From NCBI GenBank assembly GCA_963594655.1, contig CAVBFD010000046.1:1-20106 (forward strand): a stretch of 20,106 nt of DNA, written 5' to 3'. This DNA is from Colivivens sp963594655 (GTDB taxonomy: Bacteria > Bacteroidota > Bacteroidia > Bacteroidales > Bacteroidaceae). Made by a program: the position numbers and the translations under genes. How positions within the stretch are numbered: position 1 is the first letter of the stretch; every line of letters begins with the position of its first letter. The notes beneath the pieces are model-generated. The model was not told the DNA's origin and did no database searches. It saw only the letters and a program-made list of their open reading frames with translations. Shown here one piece after another: positions 6,944 through 16,055 of this stretch.

Positions 6944-8257
6944 CTACAGTCTGTCGAGTGCCTGTCTGATGTCGTCGAGGATGTCTTCAGTGTCCTCAAT
7001 GCCCACAGACAACCTGATAAGGTCGGGAGCCACACCGGCAGCGCGCAACTGTTCGTCAGACATCTGACGGTGGGTGTGACTTGCGGGATGCAGCACACAA
7101 CTGCGCGCGTCAGCCACGTGCGTGGCGATACTTATCAGCCGCAGCGAGTCCATGAACTGCACAGCTGTGTCGCGGTCGCCCTTCAGTCCGAAGGCAATGA
7201 CTCCGCAACTGCCGCCCGGCATGTACTTCTGCTGCAGGCCGTGGTACTTGTCGCCCTCCAGTCCCGAATAATGAACCCACGCCACACGTGAGTCGCCTTG
7301 CAGGAACTCAGCCACAGCCTGTGCGTTCCTGCAATGCTGCGCCATCCTCAGATGGAGTGACTGCAGACCGAGGTTGAGGATGAACGAGTTCATTGGCGCC
7401 GGTATGCTGCCAAGGTCACGCATGAGCTGCGCCACCAGTTTGGTGGTGTACCCCTTCTTCCCGAACGCCTTCACGTAGGTCAACCCATGGTAGCTCTCGT
7501 CAGGAGAACACAGACCGGGATACCTGTCCGCATGAGCCAGCCAGTCGAAGTTGCCGCTGTCCACCACAGCTCCGCCCACAGCGGAAGCCGTTCCGTCCAT
7601 ATACTTCGTGGTGGAGTGAGTCACGATGTCCGCGCCCCACTCGAACGGACGGCAGTTGATGGGTGTGGCGAACGTGTTGTCCACAATCAGTGGAACTCCG
7701 TTCCTGTGGGCTATGCGCGCGAATTTCTCCATGTCGAGGATAGCGCAACCGGGATTGGAGATGGTCTCACCGAACAGCACCTTGGTGTTCGGACGGAAGG
7801 CCGCCTGTATCTCCTCCTCGGAAGCGTCGGGATTGACGAAGGTACACTCGATACCCAGTTTCTTCATCGTCACCCCGAACAAGTTGAACGTGCCGCCGTA
7901 AATCTCGTTGGAAGCCACCACATGGTCACCGGCCTCACAAATGTTGAACACCGCATAGAAGTTGGCTGCCTGTCCACTGGAGGTAAGCACACAGCCCACC
8001 CCTCCCTCCAGGGCGGCTATCTTCTCCGCCACCACATCGTTGGTGGGGTTTTGCAGACGTGTATAGAAATAGCCCTCCTTTTTCAGGTCGAAGAGCATAG
8101 CCATCTCGTTGGAGTCGTCATACTTGAATGTAGTACTCTGAATGATTGGTGGCTCCACCGGTTCACCGTTCTTCGGTCTGTAACCGCCCTGCACACACAG
8201 GGTCGATGTCTTTAGTTTCCTGTCCATAGAATATTGTAGTTTTGTTTTGTTAGACAT
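6944..8257 (-). CDS. metY: O-acetylhomoserine sulfhydrylase-type Cys/Met metabolism PLP enzyme
   Basis: PLP enzyme of the Cys/Met metabolism family. It probably makes homocysteine from O-acetylhomoserine and sulfide; related gamma-synthase or gamma-lyase activities cannot be excluded. The 437-residue length fits MetY (about 425-430) better than cystathionine enzymes (about 380-400). Motifs are IIQSTTFKYD (38-47), YTRLQNPTND (65-74), LTSSGQAA (91-98), IVDNTFATP (191-199) and the PLP lysine K218 in HSTTKYMDGT. The VDSGNFDW segment and the late insert around the PGLCSPDESYHG stretch are typical of MetY. The ATG at 8257 lies 16 bases after the sdaA stop; a second ATG at 8227 (MDRKLKTSTL) is also plausible. 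It is likely co-transcribed with sdaA. No clear terminator is visible before the next promoter. Confidence 0.85.
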   Translation of the reverse strand: MSNKTKLQYSMDRKLKTSTLCVQGGYRPKNGEPVEPPIIQSTTFKYDDSNEMAMLFDLKKEGYFYTRLQNPTNDVVAEKIAALEGGVGCVLTSSGQAANFYAVFNICEAGDHVVASNEIYGGTFNLFGVTMKKLGIECTFVNPDASEEEIQAAFRPNTKVLFGETISNPGCAILDMEKFARIAHRNGVPLIVDNTFATPINCRPFEWGADIVTHSTTKYMDGTASAVGGAVVDSGNFDWLAHADRYPGLCSPDESYHGLTYVKAFGKKGYTTKLVAQLMRDLGSIPAPMNSFILNLGLQSLHLRMAQHCRNAQAVAEFLQGDSRVAWVHYSGLEGDKYHGLQQKYMPGGSCGVIAFGLKGDRDTAVQFMDSLRLISIATHVADARSCVLHPASHTHRQMSDEQLRAAGVAPDLIRLSVGIEDTEDILDDIRQALDRL

Positions 8258-8273
8258 TAATCAACAAGTATCC

Positions 8274-9476
8274 TCACACATCCATCTGGCTGTAGTCCTT
8301 CGCCAGTCCGCCCATGGATGTCTCCTTGTACAGCGACGGAAGGTCGTGCCCCGTCTGCTTCATCACCTCAACCACCTTGTCGAACGACACACGGTGGATC
8401 CCATCGGAAAAGGACGAATAGACATTTGCGTCCAAGGCACGGGCTGCGGCGTAGGCGTTACGCTCGATGCACGGAATCTGCACCAGTCCGCATACAGGGT
8501 CGCAGGTCATACCGAGGTGATGCTCCAGTCCCATCTCAGCCGAATACTCAATCTGGGACGGACTGCCGCCAAACAGTTGACTCGCAGCGGCGGCAGCCAT
8601 GGCACAGGCGACACCCACCTCCCCTTGGCATCCTACCTCAGCCCCACTGATGGAAGCGTTGTGCTTGACCACATTGCCTATGAGTCCGGCGGTGGCCAGA
8701 GCGCGCAGGATACGAGCCTCACTGAAGTTCTTGCCCGACCACAGATGGTAGAGGACACCTGGAAGGACACCGCACGACCCACATGTGGGAGCCGTCACTA
8801 TCCTACCTCCCGATGCATTCTCCTCACTGACCGCCAACGCATAGGCGAACACCTGTCCGCGGGAACGCAGGTTATCCTTGAATCCGGAAGCCTTGACGTA
8901 GTAGGCCGCCGCCTTACGGCGCAGATGGAGCGGACCGGCAAGGACACCCTCCTTGTCTATACCCCGTTCCACCGACTGGCACATCACCTCCCACACCTCA
9001 CGGAGATAGTCCCATATCCCCGGACCCTCACAGTCCTCCACATACTCCCAGTAGTTCTTGCCCGACCACTCACAGTACGAGAGAATCTCCGAGAGGGTGT
9101 TCTTGTCGTACACCTCCGCCGAGTCAATCTCCTCCTTGCCCTCCTCTGCCAACGCACCGCCACCGATACTGTACACAGTCCAGTCGTCCGTCACGTTACC
9201 GTCACTGTCCTTACTCTTGAAGTTCATCCCGTTAGGATGGAAGGGCAGGAAAATCTCACTGTGCCACACGATGGTTGCCGTGGGCAGCACATCCAAGATA
9301 GCGGTGTCCGTCATGTGTCCGCGACCAGTAGCCGCCAGACTTCCGTAGAGGGTCACTTCAAACGAAGCGGCTTCCGCGTGCCGCTTCGCAAACATCTCAG
9401 CCGCACGGCGCGGACCCATCGTATGACTGCTCGATGGCCCGTTCCCTATACGGTATATCTCCTTTATTGACTTCAT
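8274..9476 (-). CDS. sdaA: L-serine ammonia-lyase, iron-sulfur type, single chain
   Basis: Deaminates L-serine to pyruvate and ammonia using a [4Fe-4S] cluster. The protein is 400 residues from the ATG at 9476. The N-terminal beta-type domain starts with IGNGPSSSHTMGPRRAA, the classic motif; the C-terminal alpha-type domain contains APTCGSCGVLPG. Candidate cluster cysteines are C283 (GAEVGCQGE), C325 and C336 (TCDPVCGLVQIPC), with the 42- and 11-residue spacing known for type II enzymes. An upstream in-frame TTG would add six residues and is not preferred. A TACATTTG -7 box lies 23 bases before the ATG, immediately after the trp operon terminator, so the gene appears independently transcribed and leads into metY. 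Confidence 0.95.
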   Translation of the reverse strand: MKSIKEIYRIGNGPSSSHTMGPRRAAEMFAKRHAEAASFEVTLYGSLAATGRGHMTDTAILDVLPTATIVWHSEIFLPFHPNGMNFKSKDSDGNVTDDWTVYSIGGGALAEEGKEEIDSAEVYDKNTLSEILSYCEWSGKNYWEYVEDCEGPGIWDYLREVWEVMCQSVERGIDKEGVLAGPLHLRRKAAAYYVKASGFKDNLRSRGQVFAYALAVSEENASGGRIVTAPTCGSCGVLPGVLYHLWSGKNFSEARILRALATAGLIGNVVKHNASISGAEVGCQGEVGVACAMAAAAASQLFGGSPSQIEYSAEMGLEHHLGMTCDPVCGLVQIPCIERNAYAAARALDANVYSSFSDGIHRVSFDKVVEVMKQTGHDLPSLYKETSMGGLAKDYSQMDV

Positions 9477-9498
9477 TGCACATTCGTGATTCAACCCA

Positions 9499-9506
9499 CA
9501 AATGTA
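9499..9506 (-). promoter_or_regulatory. -7 box of the sdaA-metY promoter
   Basis: TACATTTG on the minus strand matches TAnnTTTG and sits 22 bases before the sdaA ATG. No TTTG is found at the expected -33 distance; that region is the stem of the trp terminator. The call rests on the -7 box alone. Confidence 0.4.
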
Positions 9507-9508
9507 CT

Positions 9509-9542
9509 AAAAAATCGGCTCGGCACGTAAAGTGCGGAGCCG
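9509..9542 (-). terminator. Intrinsic terminator of the trp operon
   Basis: Twelve bases after the trpA stop, the minus strand forms CGGCTCCGCAC / GTGCCGAGCCG (9542-9532 and 9526-9516), an 11-bp stem with one C-C mismatch and loop TTTAC, followed by ATTTTTT (9515-9509). It is a good rho-independent terminator and separates trp from sdaA. Confidence 0.8.
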
Positions 9543-9554
9543 AAATCACACTTT

Positions 9555-10328
9555 TCAGTGCTTCAATGCCTCCAGCAACGCCTTTATTGCCTTGTCGGCA
9601 TCACCGAGAGTGTCTATCAGAGTCACGAACTTGCTCCCGATAATCGCGCCCGACGAATTCCTCAACGCCGCCTCATGGGTCTGCCTGTTGGAAATGCCGA
9701 ACCCCACCATACGGGGATTCCTCAGATTCATCCGGTTGATGCGGCTAAAGTAGGCCTGCTTGGCCTCATCGAACTCCTTCTGTGCGCCTGTGGTCGACGC
9801 GGAACTGACCATGTAGACGAAACCGTCCGTATGTTCGTCGATGAACCTTATGCGCTCCTCCGAAGTCTCCGGGGTGATGAGCATGATGACACGCACGTCG
9901 TACTTGTCGGCAATCGGCTTTATCTCCTCCAGGTAGTCCTTGAACGGCAGGTCGGGGATAATCACACCGTCAATGCCGATTTCACTGCATTTATGGAAAA
10001 AGGCCTCATAACCGTACTTGTAGATGGGGTTGAGATAACCCATGAGGATGAGTGGGATACGGACACTCTCACGGATATGTTCAAGTTGGGAGAAAAGCAG
10101 GCGCAGGGTCATGCCGTTGCGCAGAGCCTTGGTAGCCGCATCCTGAATGACCGGACCGTCCGCCATCGGGTCGGAGAACGGTATTCCCACCTCCACGAGG
10201 TCCACTCCGTTGCGTTCCAGAGCCTGAATGGTGGGGACTGTACCGTCGAGTGCCGGATGACCTGCGCAGAAATAGATTGACAGGATACCGGACTTTTTTG
10301 TTTCAAACAAGTTGTTTATTCTGTTCAT
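9555..10328 (-). CDS. trpA: Tryptophan synthase alpha chain
   Basis: Cleaves indole-3-glycerol phosphate to indole and glyceraldehyde 3-phosphate, then channels indole to TrpB. The 257-residue TIM barrel has the catalytic Glu46 in LVEVGIPFSDP and Asp57 in MADGPVIQ, followed by LMGYLNPIYKYG and IIPDLPFKDY. Length is close to the usual 260-270. It is last gene of the operon, 14 bases after trpF, and is followed directly by the terminator. Confidence 0.96.
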   Translation of the reverse strand: MNRINNLFETKKSGILSIYFCAGHPALDGTVPTIQALERNGVDLVEVGIPFSDPMADGPVIQDAATKALRNGMTLRLLFSQLEHIRESVRIPLILMGYLNPIYKYGYEAFFHKCSEIGIDGVIIPDLPFKDYLEEIKPIADKYDVRVIMLITPETSEERIRFIDEHTDGFVYMVSSASTTGAQKEFDEAKQAYFSRINRMNLRNPRMVGFGISNRQTHEAALRNSSGAIIGSKFVTLIDTLGDADKAIKALLEALKH

Positions 10329-10342
10329 TGTTTCGTATTGTT

Positions 10343-10984
10343 TTAGTTCTGTTGTTCTGTAACATGAGACCGGACGCTGGAGAGGAACTGGCCGAGAAGT
10401 TCCGTGTCCTTCATCCCCGGGGCTGTCTCGAACCTACTGTTGAGGTCCACTCCCACAAACATAGGGTGTGAGAAGGAGGTTACTCGGGATGAGTCGTCCG
10501 GGCCGATTCCGCCTGAGAGGAGGAAGGGAACTGTACCGTCGTACGCTTGCAGGACAGACCAGTCGAACTGTCTGCCACTGCCGCCGTAACCGGCGGTCTT
10601 GGTCTCGAACAGAAAGTAGTCGGCGACTTCCTCGTAACGGCTGACAGCCGCGCGCAGACCGTCCGCATCCGTCACCTGTATCATCTTGACGAGAGGAATC
10701 CCGGGAAGCAGTCGCCGTGTGTCGGCGCACAACCGGGTCGACTCGTCACCGTGGAGCTGAACCAGGTCGAGTCCGTAGTCCCTCTGCCGCTGCACTATCT
10801 CGTCCAAGGTCGGGTTGACCATCACCCCCACCCTCTTGCAACGCACAGGCAGGTAAGACGGCGGCGCGCCGCCCACGTCCCTCGCACTCTTTGGGTAGAA
10901 GATGAAACCCATCCAGTCGATTCCCAGACTCTCCACCTCCCTGATGTTGTCAGGGTCACGCATGCCACAAACCTTCACTATCAT
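10343..10984 (-). CDS. trpF: Phosphoribosylanthranilate isomerase
   Basis: Amadori isomerase of tryptophan synthesis. The 213-residue barrel shows the diagnostic MIVKVCGMRDPDNI with catalytic Cys6, then GFIFYPKSAR (27-36), LVQLHGDES and FLLSGGIGPDD. It is a separate gene, unlike the trpC-trpF fusion of enterobacteria. Its ATG overlaps the trpC stop (ATGA), implying translational coupling. Confidence 0.95.
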   Translation of the reverse strand: MIVKVCGMRDPDNIREVESLGIDWMGFIFYPKSARDVGGAPPSYLPVRCKRVGVMVNPTLDEIVQRQRDYGLDLVQLHGDESTRLCADTRRLLPGIPLVKMIQVTDADGLRAAVSRYEEVADYFLFETKTAGYGGSGRQFDWSVLQAYDGTVPFLLSGGIGPDDSSRVTSFSHPMFVGVDLNSRFETAPGMKDTELLGQFLSSVRSHVTEQQN

Positions 10985-11781
10985 CCTTCAATCTCCTTTA
11001 TGAGTCGGGCGAGAGTCTCGCCGGGGTTGTCCGTCCGCATCAGAGCCTCACCTATGAGGAAGCCACGGAAACCGGCTCTGCGCAACTCACGAATGGTAGC
11101 CGCACTGTCTATCCCACTCTCACTGACCAGCACATAGTCTTTGGGCAGGCATTCAGCCAAGCGGAACGAGTTGCACACGTCCGTGTGGAACGTCCCGAGG
11201 TTACGGTTGTTCACCCCCACCATATCTATATTGTCGCCCACATACTCCAGTTCCCTTTCCGAATGGACCTCCAGCAGCGTCTCCAGTCCCAGTTCATGAG
11301 CTGTGCGCGCCAGTGACCCGCACTCGTCCGGTTTCAGACAGGCGGCAATCAGCAGCACCGCATCCGCCCCGACCATACGCGCCTGGAACAACTGGTACTC
11401 GTCGATGATGAAATCCTTCCTCAAGATGGGAGTATTCACACGGTCACGCACCCTCTGTATGAAACGCAGGTTACCCCCGAAATACTTCTCGTCGGTGAGG
11501 ATGGAGATGGCTGCCGCCCCACCCTCCGAATAGAGGGGAACGACATCCTCCACCCTCGCGTCCTCGTGGATCCATCCCTTCGACGGACTCTTGCGCTTGA
11601 ACTCCGAGATGATGCCCGACGGTGAGGCCTTGAGGGAGTCACGCATCGACAGTCTGCCGCGAGTGTCCCCTGCCATCACCTCCTCAACCATCTTATGCAA
11701 CTGGGAGGGAGCGACTGTCTCCTTTTGGTTCCGCACCTCCACACGCTTGTCAGCCACTATCGTTTCCAAGATATCCTTCAT
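10981..11781 (-). CDS. trpC: Indole-3-glycerol phosphate synthase
   Basis: Closes the indole ring from 1-(2-carboxyphenylamino)-deoxyribulose phosphate. The 266-residue protein has an N-terminal helical extension, then ISEFKRKSPSKGWI, PILRKDFIIDEYQ, VLLIAACL, LEVHSERELE, GVNNRNLGTF and SESGI, which are the ordered substrate and catalytic motifs of the barrel. Length is standard. It starts 12 bases after trpD and overlaps trpF by four bases. Confidence 0.95.
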   Translation of the reverse strand: MKDILETIVADKRVEVRNQKETVAPSQLHKMVEEVMAGDTRGRLSMRDSLKASPSGIISEFKRKSPSKGWIHEDARVEDVVPLYSEGGAAAISILTDEKYFGGNLRFIQRVRDRVNTPILRKDFIIDEYQLFQARMVGADAVLLIAACLKPDECGSLARTAHELGLETLLEVHSERELEYVGDNIDMVGVNNRNLGTFHTDVCNSFRLAECLPKDYVLVSESGIDSAATIRELRRAGFRGFLIGEALMRTDNPGETLARLIKEIEG

Positions 11782-11793
11782 ACCGGCACACCG

Positions 11794-12789
11794 TCAACTG
11801 TTGAGTTCCACAAACTTCCTGAACGCCAACAAAGCCTTGCCGCTCTTCAGCGATTCACGGGCCTGCGCCACTGTCTCCTCAATGGACAGGTTGGGGTTCA
11901 TCACACCGATTCCGCACGCCGCATTGGCAAGAATCACGTTCTTCTGCCCCTCAGTACACGTGCCTTCAAGAACCGAATCGAAGACCCTGCGCGCTTCCTC
12001 TGCGGTAGCCCCACCATAGATCTCCTCCGGCTTCACGTAGCTGAAACCCAAGTCGCTCGGGGTGTACACCCTCTCCGACTGGTTGGTACACATCTTGAAC
12101 ACGCCGGTAAGCGAAATCTCGTCGTACCCATCGAAAGTGGAAATCACACCGAACTTGTCGCCTATGTCCTGATGGATGCTGACGTACAGGCGCAACTGCG
12201 ACTGGTTGGCCACTCCGTGCAGCGAGTTTTTCGGATGACACGGATTGACCAGCGGACCGAGCAGGTTGAAGCAGGTGGGAATCTTGAGTGCCTTGCGCGT
12301 CGGGCCCACGAACTTCATGCCGTAGGCGAACAACGGGGCGTGCAGGTAACAGATACCCGCCTCGTCGAGCGAACGCTTCAACTTGTCCACATCGTCTGTG
12401 AACTTCACGCCGTGTCCCTGCAGCACCGTACTGGCGCCGCTCACCGAGGTGGAACCCACATTACCGTGCTTGGTCACCTTATAGCCGGCACCGGCAATGA
12501 CAAACGCCGAGCAGGTGGAGATATTGAACGTGTTCTTTCCGTCGCCACCTGTACCCACTATGTCGAGAGTGTTGTAATCCGACAAGTCCACGTACTTGCC
12601 TGTCTCCAGCAGTCCGTCACGGAAACCGAGCAGTTCGTCCACCGTCACCCCACGCATCTGCATGGCCATGAGAAGCGCGGCAATCTGCGCGTCGTTGTAC
12701 CTTTCGCGGGTGATGTCCACCATGATTTCATGAGTGTCCTCACGGCTGAGCGACGCGCCCTCAACAAGTTGCAATAAATACTCTTTCAT
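11794..12789 (-). CDS. trpD: Anthranilate phosphoribosyltransferase
   Basis: Joins anthranilate and PRPP. From the ATG at 12789 the protein is 331 residues, normal for the family. The PRPP-binding glycine-rich IVGTGGDGKNTFNIST and the KHGNVGSTSVSGA loop are both intact. A longer frame begins at a TTG (12822) inside trpG and would put an unusual MVESLKQRHK extension before MKEYLLQLVEG; I reject it. The gap from the trpG stop is 17 bases. It is not fused to the trpG glutaminase, in contrast to E. coli. Confidence 0.94.
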   Translation of the reverse strand: MKEYLLQLVEGASLSREDTHEIMVDITRERYNDAQIAALLMAMQMRGVTVDELLGFRDGLLETGKYVDLSDYNTLDIVGTGGDGKNTFNISTCSAFVIAGAGYKVTKHGNVGSTSVSGASTVLQGHGVKFTDDVDKLKRSLDEAGICYLHAPLFAYGMKFVGPTRKALKIPTCFNLLGPLVNPCHPKNSLHGVANQSQLRLYVSIHQDIGDKFGVISTFDGYDEISLTGVFKMCTNQSERVYTPSDLGFSYVKPEEIYGGATAEEARRVFDSVLEGTCTEGQKNVILANAACGIGVMNPNLSIEETVAQARESLKSGKALLAFRKFVELNS

Positions 12790-12806
12790 TACTTTATGTC
12801 TTTGTT

Positions 12807-13370
12807 TTAATGATTCAACCAATTCCTTATTATCACCTTACCGTCGGGCGTAAGCACACTCTCCGGATGGTATTGTATTCCACGGATGTCGTAGTCCTTG
12901 TGGCGCAGCGACATCATCTGTCCGTCGTCACTGAAGCTGGTGGCTTCAAGACAGTCGGGCAGACTCTCGGCATCTACTGCCCACGAGTGGTATCTGCCTA
13001 CCATTATGGTCTCAGGAAGTCCCTCGAAGAGATAGTCGTCCACCGTGCGGTGGGCTGGAGTAGCCACACCGTGTACCACCTCGCCCACGTTCACCAGTGT
13101 CGCTCCGAAGGACTCTCCCAGAGCCTGGTGGCCGAGGCAGACACCCAACAGTGGTTTCTTCCCGGCGTAGTTCCTGATAACGTCAAGCAGTTGTCCCGCC
13201 TCACTCGGAATGCCGGGACCCGGAGAGAGGACTATCTTGTCGAACCGATCCAGTTGGTCCATCCGGAACTGGTCGTTGCGGTACACAGTCACGTCCGCTC
13301 CCAGTTCCTTCAGGAGATGACTCAAGTTATAGGTAAACGAGTCATAATTGTCTATAATCACTACTTTCAT
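12807..13370 (-). CDS. trpG: Anthranilate synthase component II (glutamine amidotransferase)
   Basis: Supplies ammonia from glutamine to TrpE. The 187-residue class I amidotransferase has VLSPGPGIPSEAG (47-59), the nucleophile Cys78 in LLGVCLGHQALGE, and the His168/Glu170 pair in YHPESVLTP. In some bacteria the same subunit also serves aminodeoxychorismate synthase (PabA role); operon position makes TrpG the primary call. The ATG overlaps the trpE stop by four bases, which would help make the two subunits in equal amounts. Confidence 0.95.
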   Translation of the reverse strand: MKVVIIDNYDSFTYNLSHLLKELGADVTVYRNDQFRMDQLDRFDKIVLSPGPGIPSEAGQLLDVIRNYAGKKPLLGVCLGHQALGESFGATLVNVGEVVHGVATPAHRTVDDYLFEGLPETIMVGRYHSWAVDAESLPDCLEATSFSDDGQMMSLRHKDYDIRGIQYHPESVLTPDGKVIIRNWLNH

Positions 13371-14761
13371 ATTGTTTCCGCAATTGAGATGGCCTTGCGC
13401 AAAGCCCCTAATTTGTTGTTCACTTCCTGTAACTCATACTCCACGTCGCTCTTCGCCACGATTCCGCCTCCAGCCTGGAACCACAGCTCGTTGTTCCTCG
13501 ACACGAAGGTTCTGATGGTAATCGCCTGGTTGAGGTTGCCGTTGAGACCGATGAAGCCGATGCAACCGCCGTACGCCCCTCTGTTGTGCGGCTCGTACTC
13601 AGAGATGAGTTGCATGGCGCGCACCTTAGGCGCACCCGACAGGGTTCCTGCGGGGAACGTGTCGATGAAGGCCTTTACAGGGTCTGCCCCCTCGTCCAAC
13701 TCGCCCGACACACGGCTCACCAGGTGAATCACGTGGCTGTAGAACTGCATGTCCTTGTAGAAATCCACATGCACTCCGTGGCAGTTGCGCGAGAGGTCGT
13801 TGCGGGCGAGGTCCACCAGCATCACATGCTCGGCGTTCTCCTTAGGGTCGTTCTTCAGGTAGAGCGCGTTCTTCTGGTCCTGCTCGGAGTCACCCGTGCG
13901 TTTGGTAGTTCCTGCTATCGGGTCGATGTAAGCCGTGCGCCCCTCAATACGGCAGTGGGTCTCGGGACTGGACCCGAAGATACGGAAACCGCCGAAATCA
14001 AAATAAAAGAGGTAAGGTGAGGGATTGATGCTGCGCAAGGCACGGTAGAGCTTGAAGTCGTCGCCCTCGTACTTCTGGATAAACCGTCTGGACAGCACAA
14101 TCTGGAACACGTCGCCACGGAGACAGTGTTTGATTCCCCTGCGGATGTTCTCACGGTGTTCGTCGTCGGTGAGTGTCGAGAAACACTGTCCCACAGGATG
14201 GAAACCGTAGGTCTGGTAAGGACGGGAGTTGCAGTCGCGTTCCAGTTGCGCGAGGTGGTCTGGCTCGCCTTCCGAGAGCAGTTCCACTATAATCATCTCG
14301 TTGCGGAAATGGTCGAACACCACAACGTCCTTATATAATATATAAAGGAGGTCGGGTGCGTCGTTACGTTTCTGCGTCACGTCCTTCACGTTGATGTTCT
14401 CGAAATAGCGTACCGCATTGAACGAGGTGTAGCCGTAGAGTCCGCAGAAGTTGGAGTTCTCGCCTGTGACACTTACGGAACGGAGGAAACTGTTGATCAC
14501 TTCCGCCGACCCGAAGCCGTCGGTGATGGGTGTGGAGACGGTAGATCCGTCGGGATAGCGCACGATGCCCATGCCGTGTTCAATGGACACGCTGGCAATG
14601 GGGTTGATGCCGATGAACGACCTGGAGTTCTCCCCTCCGTGGTAGTCGGACGACTCCATCAGCGCGCTCTGGGGATAGGCGTCACGCACACGCAGGTAAG
14701 TGCTTACAGGTGTGTTGAGGTCGCCCAGTATTTTCTTTGATGCTGTATGATAAGTAAACAT
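13367..14761 (-). CDS. trpE: Anthranilate synthase component I
   Basis: Converts chorismate to anthranilate with TrpG. The 464-residue protein starts at the ATG at 14761 (MFTYHTASKKIL); an upstream in-frame GTG would add three residues. Near the N-terminus SALMESSDYHG corresponds to the LLES-type tryptophan-binding segment, so feedback inhibition is likely retained. Catalytic-domain motifs are GSSPETH, IDPIAGTTKRTGD, DLARNDLSR and PAGTLSGAPKVRAM, all intact. It begins 15 bases after the trpB stop. Confidence 0.95.
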   Translation of the reverse strand: MFTYHTASKKILGDLNTPVSTYLRVRDAYPQSALMESSDYHGGENSRSFIGINPIASVSIEHGMGIVRYPDGSTVSTPITDGFGSAEVINSFLRSVSVTGENSNFCGLYGYTSFNAVRYFENINVKDVTQKRNDAPDLLYILYKDVVVFDHFRNEMIIVELLSEGEPDHLAQLERDCNSRPYQTYGFHPVGQCFSTLTDDEHRENIRRGIKHCLRGDVFQIVLSRRFIQKYEGDDFKLYRALRSINPSPYLFYFDFGGFRIFGSSPETHCRIEGRTAYIDPIAGTTKRTGDSEQDQKNALYLKNDPKENAEHVMLVDLARNDLSRNCHGVHVDFYKDMQFYSHVIHLVSRVSGELDEGADPVKAFIDTFPAGTLSGAPKVRAMQLISEYEPHNRGAYGGCIGFIGLNGNLNQAITIRTFVSRNNELWFQAGGGIVAKSDVEYELQEVNNKLGALRKAISIAETI

Positions 14762-14776
14762 GTTGTCCACAGTTTT

Positions 14777-15976
14777 TCAGTCCATATTCATTGTGTCGAT
14801 GTGCTTGAGGTAGGTGTCGAGGTCTTTGTCGCCTCGTCCGCTGACGGTGAGGACCACCACGTCCGTAGGCTTGAACTGTCCCGCCACCTTGGGAAGGAGA
14901 GCGAGGGCGTGGGCGGACTCCAGTGCCGGGATGATGCCTTCCAGGCGTGTCAGCTCGAACGCCGCGCGCAGGGCCTCGTCGTCGTTGGCTGAAAGCACCT
15001 GCGCCCTACCCTTCTCGTAGAGGTTGCAGTGGATAGGGCCCGTACCGGGGTAGTCGAGTCCTGCGGAGATGGAGTAAGGCTCTATGATTTGTCCGTCCTC
15101 GGTCTGCATGAGTTTGATGCGGCTGCCGTGCAGGATGCCCACCGTTCCCACTTGGAGTGAGGCGGCTGTCTGTCCACTGTCGTTGCCCAGTCCACCAGCC
15201 TCACCGAGTATGATTTTCACACGGTCGTCGTCGAGATAATGGTAGATGGTTCCCGCCGCGTTGCTTCCGCCACCGACACAAGCCATCAGGTAGTCGGGAT
15301 AGTCGCGTCCGGTCTTCTCCTCCAACTGCCATTTTATCTCCTCGCTGATGACCGACTGCAGACGCGCCACCATATCGGGATAGGGATGAGGCCCGACGGT
15401 AGACCCGATTATGTAGAACGTGTCCGCAGGGTGGCAGCACCAGTCGCGAATCGCCTCGTTGGTTGCGTCCTTGAGAGTCTTGTTGCCCGACTGCACGGGA
15501 ACCACTGTCGCGCCCAGCATCCTCATGCGCTCCACATTCACGTGCTGGCGTTCCACGTCCAAAGCTCCCTGATACACGGTGCAGGGCATGTTCATCAAAG
15601 CACAGGCAGTGGCGGTGGCGACTCCGTGCTGTCCGGCTCCAGTCTCGGCGATGATACGTTTCTTGCCCATCTTCTTGGCTACGAGTATCTGTCCCAGCGC
15701 GTTGTTTATCTTGTGCGCCCCGGTATGGTTCAGGTCCTCACGCTTCAGGTAGAGGCGGCAACCGTACTTCTCACTCATCCTACTTGCAAAGTACAGTGGT
15801 GAGGGACGGCCCACGTAGTCCTTCAGAAGGTCATGGAACTCTTTCTTGAAGTCCCCACTCTCGATAATCGGCAGATAGGACTCCTTGAGGTTCTCTACGG
15901 TCTTGTACAGGATTTCGGGGATGTACGCCCCACCGAATTCGCCGTAAAAACCGTCATTGTCTACATTGTAATTCAT
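14777..15976 (-). CDS. trpB: Tryptophan synthase beta chain
   Basis: Condenses indole with L-serine to make tryptophan. From the ATG at 15976 (MNYNVDNDGFYGEFGGAYIP) it is 399 residues, the usual length. The PLP lysine is K89 in HTGAHKINNALGQ; the phosphate loop GGGSNAAG is also present. A further 27 open codons upstream run through the attenuator T-run and hairpin and are not coding. It is the first structural gene of the operon, an order (B-E-G-D-C-F-A) seen in Bacteroidetes, and expression should depend on attenuation in the leader. Serine use ties it to the serC-serA and sdaA genes nearby. Confidence 0.96.
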   Translation of the reverse strand: MNYNVDNDGFYGEFGGAYIPEILYKTVENLKESYLPIIESGDFKKEFHDLLKDYVGRPSPLYFASRMSEKYGCRLYLKREDLNHTGAHKINNALGQILVAKKMGKKRIIAETGAGQHGVATATACALMNMPCTVYQGALDVERQHVNVERMRMLGATVVPVQSGNKTLKDATNEAIRDWCCHPADTFYIIGSTVGPHPYPDMVARLQSVISEEIKWQLEEKTGRDYPDYLMACVGGGSNAAGTIYHYLDDDRVKIILGEAGGLGNDSGQTAASLQVGTVGILHGSRIKLMQTEDGQIIEPYSISAGLDYPGTGPIHCNLYEKGRAQVLSANDDEALRAAFELTRLEGIIPALESAHALALLPKVAGQFKPTDVVVLTVSGRGDKDLDTYLKHIDTMNMD

Positions 15977-16016
15977 CTGTTCAGTTATTTTATGTCGTTT
16001 GTTTATGTCCTTATAC

Positions 16017-16055
16017 AAAAAAAAAAGAGTTTGCCGGCTGGTTGCCGACAAACTC
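16017..16055 (-). terminator. trp attenuator (leader terminator)
   Basis: The minus strand forms a 12-bp stem, GAGTTTGTCGGC / GCCGGCAAACTC with one G-U pair and loop AACCA (16055-16027), followed by ten T (16026-16017). It lies 40 bases before the trpB ATG and after the Trp-rich leader peptide. A terminator in this position before the first structural gene is the signature of transcription attenuation. Confidence 0.88.

Noticed and set aside
5855..7291. Long plus-strand frame of 478 codons opposite the metallophosphatase and metY
   Set aside because: It is antisense to well-supported genes on the other strand and shows no protein motif; long opposite frames are common in this codon usage.
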